DNA of 7,636 nt from an uncultured Oscillospiraceae bacterium (GTDB taxonomy: Bacteria > Bacillota > Clostridia > Oscillospirales > Oscillospiraceae), in the NCBI GenBank assembly GCA_947631805.1, contig CANRNA010000081.1, positions 1-7,636 on the forward strand, written 5' to 3'. Both the position numbers and the translations under genes were made by a program. This document shows, piece by piece, positions 5,485-7,636 of this stretch (position 1 is the stretch's first letter; every line of letters begins with the position of its first letter). The notes beneath the pieces are model-generated. The model made no database searches and was not told where the DNA came from. It saw only the letters and a list, made by a program, of their open reading frames with translations.

Positions 5485-6161
5485 CGCCCCTCCTTCGGGG
5501 ATAAGAACACGCCCCCGGCCATGTCCACGGTCATGAGATACACGTCTTTGGGGGAGGAGAGCTTCTGGCTGCGCAGGTGCTTTTCCAGCCAGGTCAGGTC
5601 CTTGCCCAGGATGCGCAGATTGTCCGTGAGCACCCGGCCGTCGTTGATGACGATGAGCGGATAGCCTGCGTCCGTTGCCGCCACCCCCATCTGCCCGGCG
5701 GTGACCGGGCGGCTGGCGGGGGAGAGTATCACGTTGAGCTGGCCGTCCGTCTCCAAAATGGCGTATTCCACCTCGTTGAGATCCAGCGCGCCCTGGGTCC
5801 GCAGCGCCTCGGCCAGCTCGTCCGGGGTGAAGCGGTTGCGGCGCATCTGGGTCTGGTCGATGCGCCCGTGGACGATGAGCAGGGAGGGCTTGCCGGACAG
5901 AAAGGCCCGCAGCCGGACGCTCTTCGTCAAACACAGAGACAGTATGAGCTCCAGGAAAAACAGCAGGAACACCGGGGCGGCGCCGTAATACAGCGGCTTG
6001 CCCGGGTCTGTGATGGGGCTGGCCGCCACGTCGGATATCAGAATGGTGACCACCAGCTCCGAGGGCTCCAGCTCGCCCAGCTGGCGCTTGCCCATCACCC
6101 GCATAAATACGATGAGCAGCGCATATATGGCCGCGCAGTTGAATAATATCGTACTAAGCAT
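5481..6161 (-). CDS. DUF421/YetF family membrane protein
   Basis: An integral membrane protein of unknown biochemical role; YetF-type proteins occur in many Firmicutes. With the ATG at 6161 it has 226 residues. Hydrophobic segments lie at about 5-22, 36-52 and 57-79, followed by a soluble domain. Family signatures are MGKRQLGELEPSELVVTILIS (23-43), the R-N-R/DEL region at 108-121 (RRNRFTPDELAEALR), VEYAILETDGQLNVIL (131-146) and, later, YPLIVINDGRVL (167-178). The frame stays open to a TTG at 6269, but that would add 36 residues not seen in the family and run into the opposing glmM. The preferred ATG has only a weak AGGG about 12 nt upstream, so initiation may be inefficient or leaderless. 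It is divergent from glmM (64-nt gap) and convergent with nrdR. Confidence 0.88.
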   Translation of the reverse strand: MLSTILFNCAAIYALLIVFMRVMGKRQLGELEPSELVVTILISDVAASPITDPGKPLYYGAAPVFLLFFLELILSLCLTKSVRLRAFLSGKPSLLIVHGRIDQTQMRRNRFTPDELAEALRTQGALDLNEVEYAILETDGQLNVILSPASRPVTAGQMGVAATDAGYPLIVINDGRVLTDNLRILGKDLTWLEKHLRSQKLSSPKDVYLMTVDMAGGVFLSPKEGR

Positions 6162-6209
6162 GGCATCAGTATGCCCTGTTTTACCGCTTCTATCAGCGGG
6201 AATAATTCC
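6162..6209. promoter_or_regulatory. Cluster of three inverted repeats between DUF421 gene and glmM
   Basis: Within 48 bases lie GGCATcagtATGCC (6162-6175), CCGCTtctatcAGCGG (6184-6199) and GGAATaATTCC (6199-6209), each with perfect 5-bp arms. They fill most of the 64-nt divergent gap, where operators would be expected. Short arms can arise by chance, so the regulatory reading is tentative. Confidence 0.3.
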
Positions 6210-6225
6210 AGCAAGGAGAAGGAAC

Positions 6226-7581
6226 ATGGGAAAGTATTTTGGGACGGACGGCTTCCGGGGAGAGGCCAACGTGGACTTAAATCCGGTCCACGCCTTCCGT
6301 ATCGGCCGGTATCTGGGCTGGTATTACGGCCAGCAGCATAAGGCGAAGATCGTCATCGGCAAGGACACCCGCCGCAGCAGCTATATGTATGAAAACGCCC
6401 TGGCCTCGGGCATCGCGGCCTCCGGCGCGGACGCCTATCTGCTGCACGTGACCACCACCCCCTGCGTGGCCTATATCACCCGCAGCGAGGGGTTCGACTG
6501 CGGCGTGATGATATCCGCCAGCCACAACCCCTTTTACGACAACGGCATCAAGCTCCTCAACGGCGACGGGGAGAAGATGGACGACGAGCTGCAAAACGCC
6601 ATCGAGGACTATATCGACGGGAAAATACCGGAGCTGCCATACGCCCAGCGGGACCAGATAGGCTGCACGGTGGACTTCTACTCCGGCCGGAACCGGTACA
6701 TCGGCCGCCTGACCGCCATCGCTGACTGCCCCTTTGAAAACCGCACCATCGCCCTGGACTGCGCCAACGGCTCCACCTGGATGATCGCCCGGAGCGTGTT
6801 CACCGCTCTGGGGGCCAAGGTGCTGGTCATCAACGACAGGCCGGACGGGGTCAACATCAACCGGGGGTGCGGCTCCACCCATATCGAGCAGCTGCAGGAG
6901 TTCGTCCGGGAGAGCCGGGTGGACTGCGGGTTCGCCTTTGACGGGGACGGGGACCGGTGCCTGGCTGTGGACGAGCGGGGCCAGGTGGTCAACGGGGACG
7001 CCATCATGTATATCTGCGCCAAGAGCATGAAGAGCCGGGGCCACCTGCCCAGCAACACGGTGGTCACCACCGTCATGAGCAATCTGGGGCTGTACAAGGC
7101 CCTGGACGCCGCCGGTATCGGCTATGAGAAGACGGCGGTGGGGGACCGGTACGTGTATGAGAACATGAAGGCCAATAACCACCTCATCGGCGGGGAGCAG
7201 TCCGGCCATATCATATTCCGCAAGTACGCCCGGTCCGGGGACGGGCTCATCACCGCCATCATGCTGATGCGGGTGCTGGTGCAGACCAATCTGCCCCTGT
7301 CGGCCCTGGCCGCGCCGGTGAAGATGTATCCCCAGGTGCTGAAAAACGTGGTGGTCACCGACAAGGACGCCGCCCTGGCCGACCCGGATGTGAAGAGCGC
7401 GGCGGCCGTGGTGGAGGCGGAGCTGGGAGACGACGGCCGGGTGCTGCTGCGCAAGAGCGGCACGGAGCCGGTGCTGCGGGTCATGGCCGAGGCGTCCACG
7501 CCGGAGCTGTGCGCCCGGAGCGTGGACAGGATCATCGAGGCCATGGACAAAAAAGGACTTTTGGTGGAGGTACGCGGATGA
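6226..7581 (+). CDS. glmM: Phosphoglucosamine mutase
   Basis: Cytoplasmic enzyme interconverting glucosamine-6-phosphate and glucosamine-1-phosphate, an essential step toward UDP-GlcNAc for peptidoglycan. The 451-residue length matches the family. Motifs: KYFGTDGFRGEAN at the N-terminus (3-15), the active-site phosphoserine loop SASHNP (97-102, S99), the Mg-binding DGDGDR (239-244), the sugar-binding GEQSGH (323-328), which is typical of GlmM, and the phosphate-binding RKSGTEPVLRVM (409-420). The ATG at 6226 has AAGGAG 7 nt upstream and starts exactly at the conserved N-terminus; the longer open frame reaching back to 5998 crosses the DUF421 gene and is not used. Its TGA overlaps the next ATG as ATGA, so the following gene is probably translated with it. 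Confidence 0.98.
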   Translation: MGKYFGTDGFRGEANVDLNPVHAFRIGRYLGWYYGQQHKAKIVIGKDTRRSSYMYENALASGIAASGADAYLLHVTTTPCVAYITRSEGFDCGVMISASHNPFYDNGIKLLNGDGEKMDDELQNAIEDYIDGKIPELPYAQRDQIGCTVDFYSGRNRYIGRLTAIADCPFENRTIALDCANGSTWMIARSVFTALGAKVLVINDRPDGVNINRGCGSTHIEQLQEFVRESRVDCGFAFDGDGDRCLAVDERGQVVNGDAIMYICAKSMKSRGHLPSNTVVTTVMSNLGLYKALDAAGIGYEKTAVGDRYVYENMKANNHLIGGEQSGHIIFRKYARSGDGLITAIMLMRVLVQTNLPLSALAAPVKMYPQVLKNVVVTDKDAALADPDVKSAAAVVEAELGDDGRVLLRKSGTEPVLRVMAEASTPELCARSVDRIIEAMDKKGLLVEVRG

Positions 7582-7636
7582 TAATGACCAGCGAGCTTTT
7601 CGATCTGAAGCACACGGCGGCGGCGCCCCTGCTGGA
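7578..7636 (+). CDS. Start of the gene after glmM, cut by window edge; possibly a GlmU-like hexapeptide protein
   Basis: Only 19 codons are visible: MIMTSELFDLKHTAAAPLL. The ATG at 7578 overlaps the glmM stop (ATGA) and has GGAGG 7 nt upstream (7566-7570), so this is a real, translationally coupled gene. An ATG two codons later (7584) is a less well placed alternative. The ELFDL-x-x-T-x-A-x-PLL opening resembles, from memory, the N-terminus of clostridial left-handed beta-helix proteins annotated as UDP-N-acetylglucosamine pyrophosphorylase-like. That would suit its place next to glmM, since GlmU-type enzymes use the GlmM product. This assignment is an inference from a very short stretch. Confidence 0.7.
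   Translation, partial: MIMTSELFDLKHTAAAPLL

Noticed and set aside
4852..5934. Minus-strand 360-codon frame across nrdR and part of the DUF421 gene
   Set aside because: It overlaps two well-supported genes in other frames and has no domain or start signal.
5998..6225. N-terminal extension of glmM by 76 residues
   Set aside because: It runs antisense through the DUF421 gene; the family N-terminus begins exactly at 6226 with AAGGAG upstream.
6277..7209. Minus-strand 310-codon frame opposite glmM
   Set aside because: It is a shadow of glmM, which has all catalytic motifs intact on the plus strand.

Overview
The window looks like chromosome from a GC-rich Gram-positive anaerobe of the class Clostridia, most likely an Oscillospiraceae/Flavonifractor-type gut bacterium. 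This is inferred from the high-GC housekeeping genes, the NrdR repressor, the clostridial form of AlaRS (CGPC motif followed by a Cys-rich insertion), the undecaprenyl-linked TagA-type transferase and the strong GGAGG-type ribosome binding sites. No species can be named from the sequence alone. There is no phage, IS, CRISPR, tRNA or rRNA sequence, and the region is compact.

Layout, left to right. (1) Minus strand: the first 513 codons of alaS (the rest lies beyond base 1), preceded 38 nt upstream by mltG, an endolytic murein transglycosylase. These two probably form one operon. (2) Plus strand: a 47-residue gene (3153-3296) for a membrane peptide with a Gly-Cys repeat tail, ending at a strong intrinsic terminator that lies inside the 3' end of the convergent neighbour. 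(3) Minus strand: a Sir2 deacylase and a WecG/TagA/CpsF glycosyltransferase sharing an ATGA stop/start overlap, read from a near-consensus promoter. (4) Plus strand: nrdR, read from its own extended -10 promoter. (5) Minus strand: a DUF421/YetF membrane protein whose stop codon overlaps that of nrdR within a TTAA. (6) Plus strand: glmM, overlapping by ATGA the start of a further gene cut by the window edge, possibly a nucleotidyltransferase-like hexapeptide-repeat protein.

Three genes concern the cell envelope: GlmM makes GlcN-1-P for UDP-GlcNAc, the TagA-like enzyme moves an amino sugar onto a lipid-linked precursor, and MltG cleaves nascent glycan strands. The others serve protein synthesis (AlaRS), dNTP-pool control (NrdR) and NAD-dependent deacylation.

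The most unusual items are the Gly-Cys repeat peptide, and a 9-nt sequence (AAAACCGAC) found at the same distance from the -10 box in both divergent promoters between sir2 and nrdR. The window is otherwise ordinary core genome, and I see no convincing new multi-gene system. The longest stretch without a gene is the 244-nt sir2-nrdR divergent region (4773-5016).
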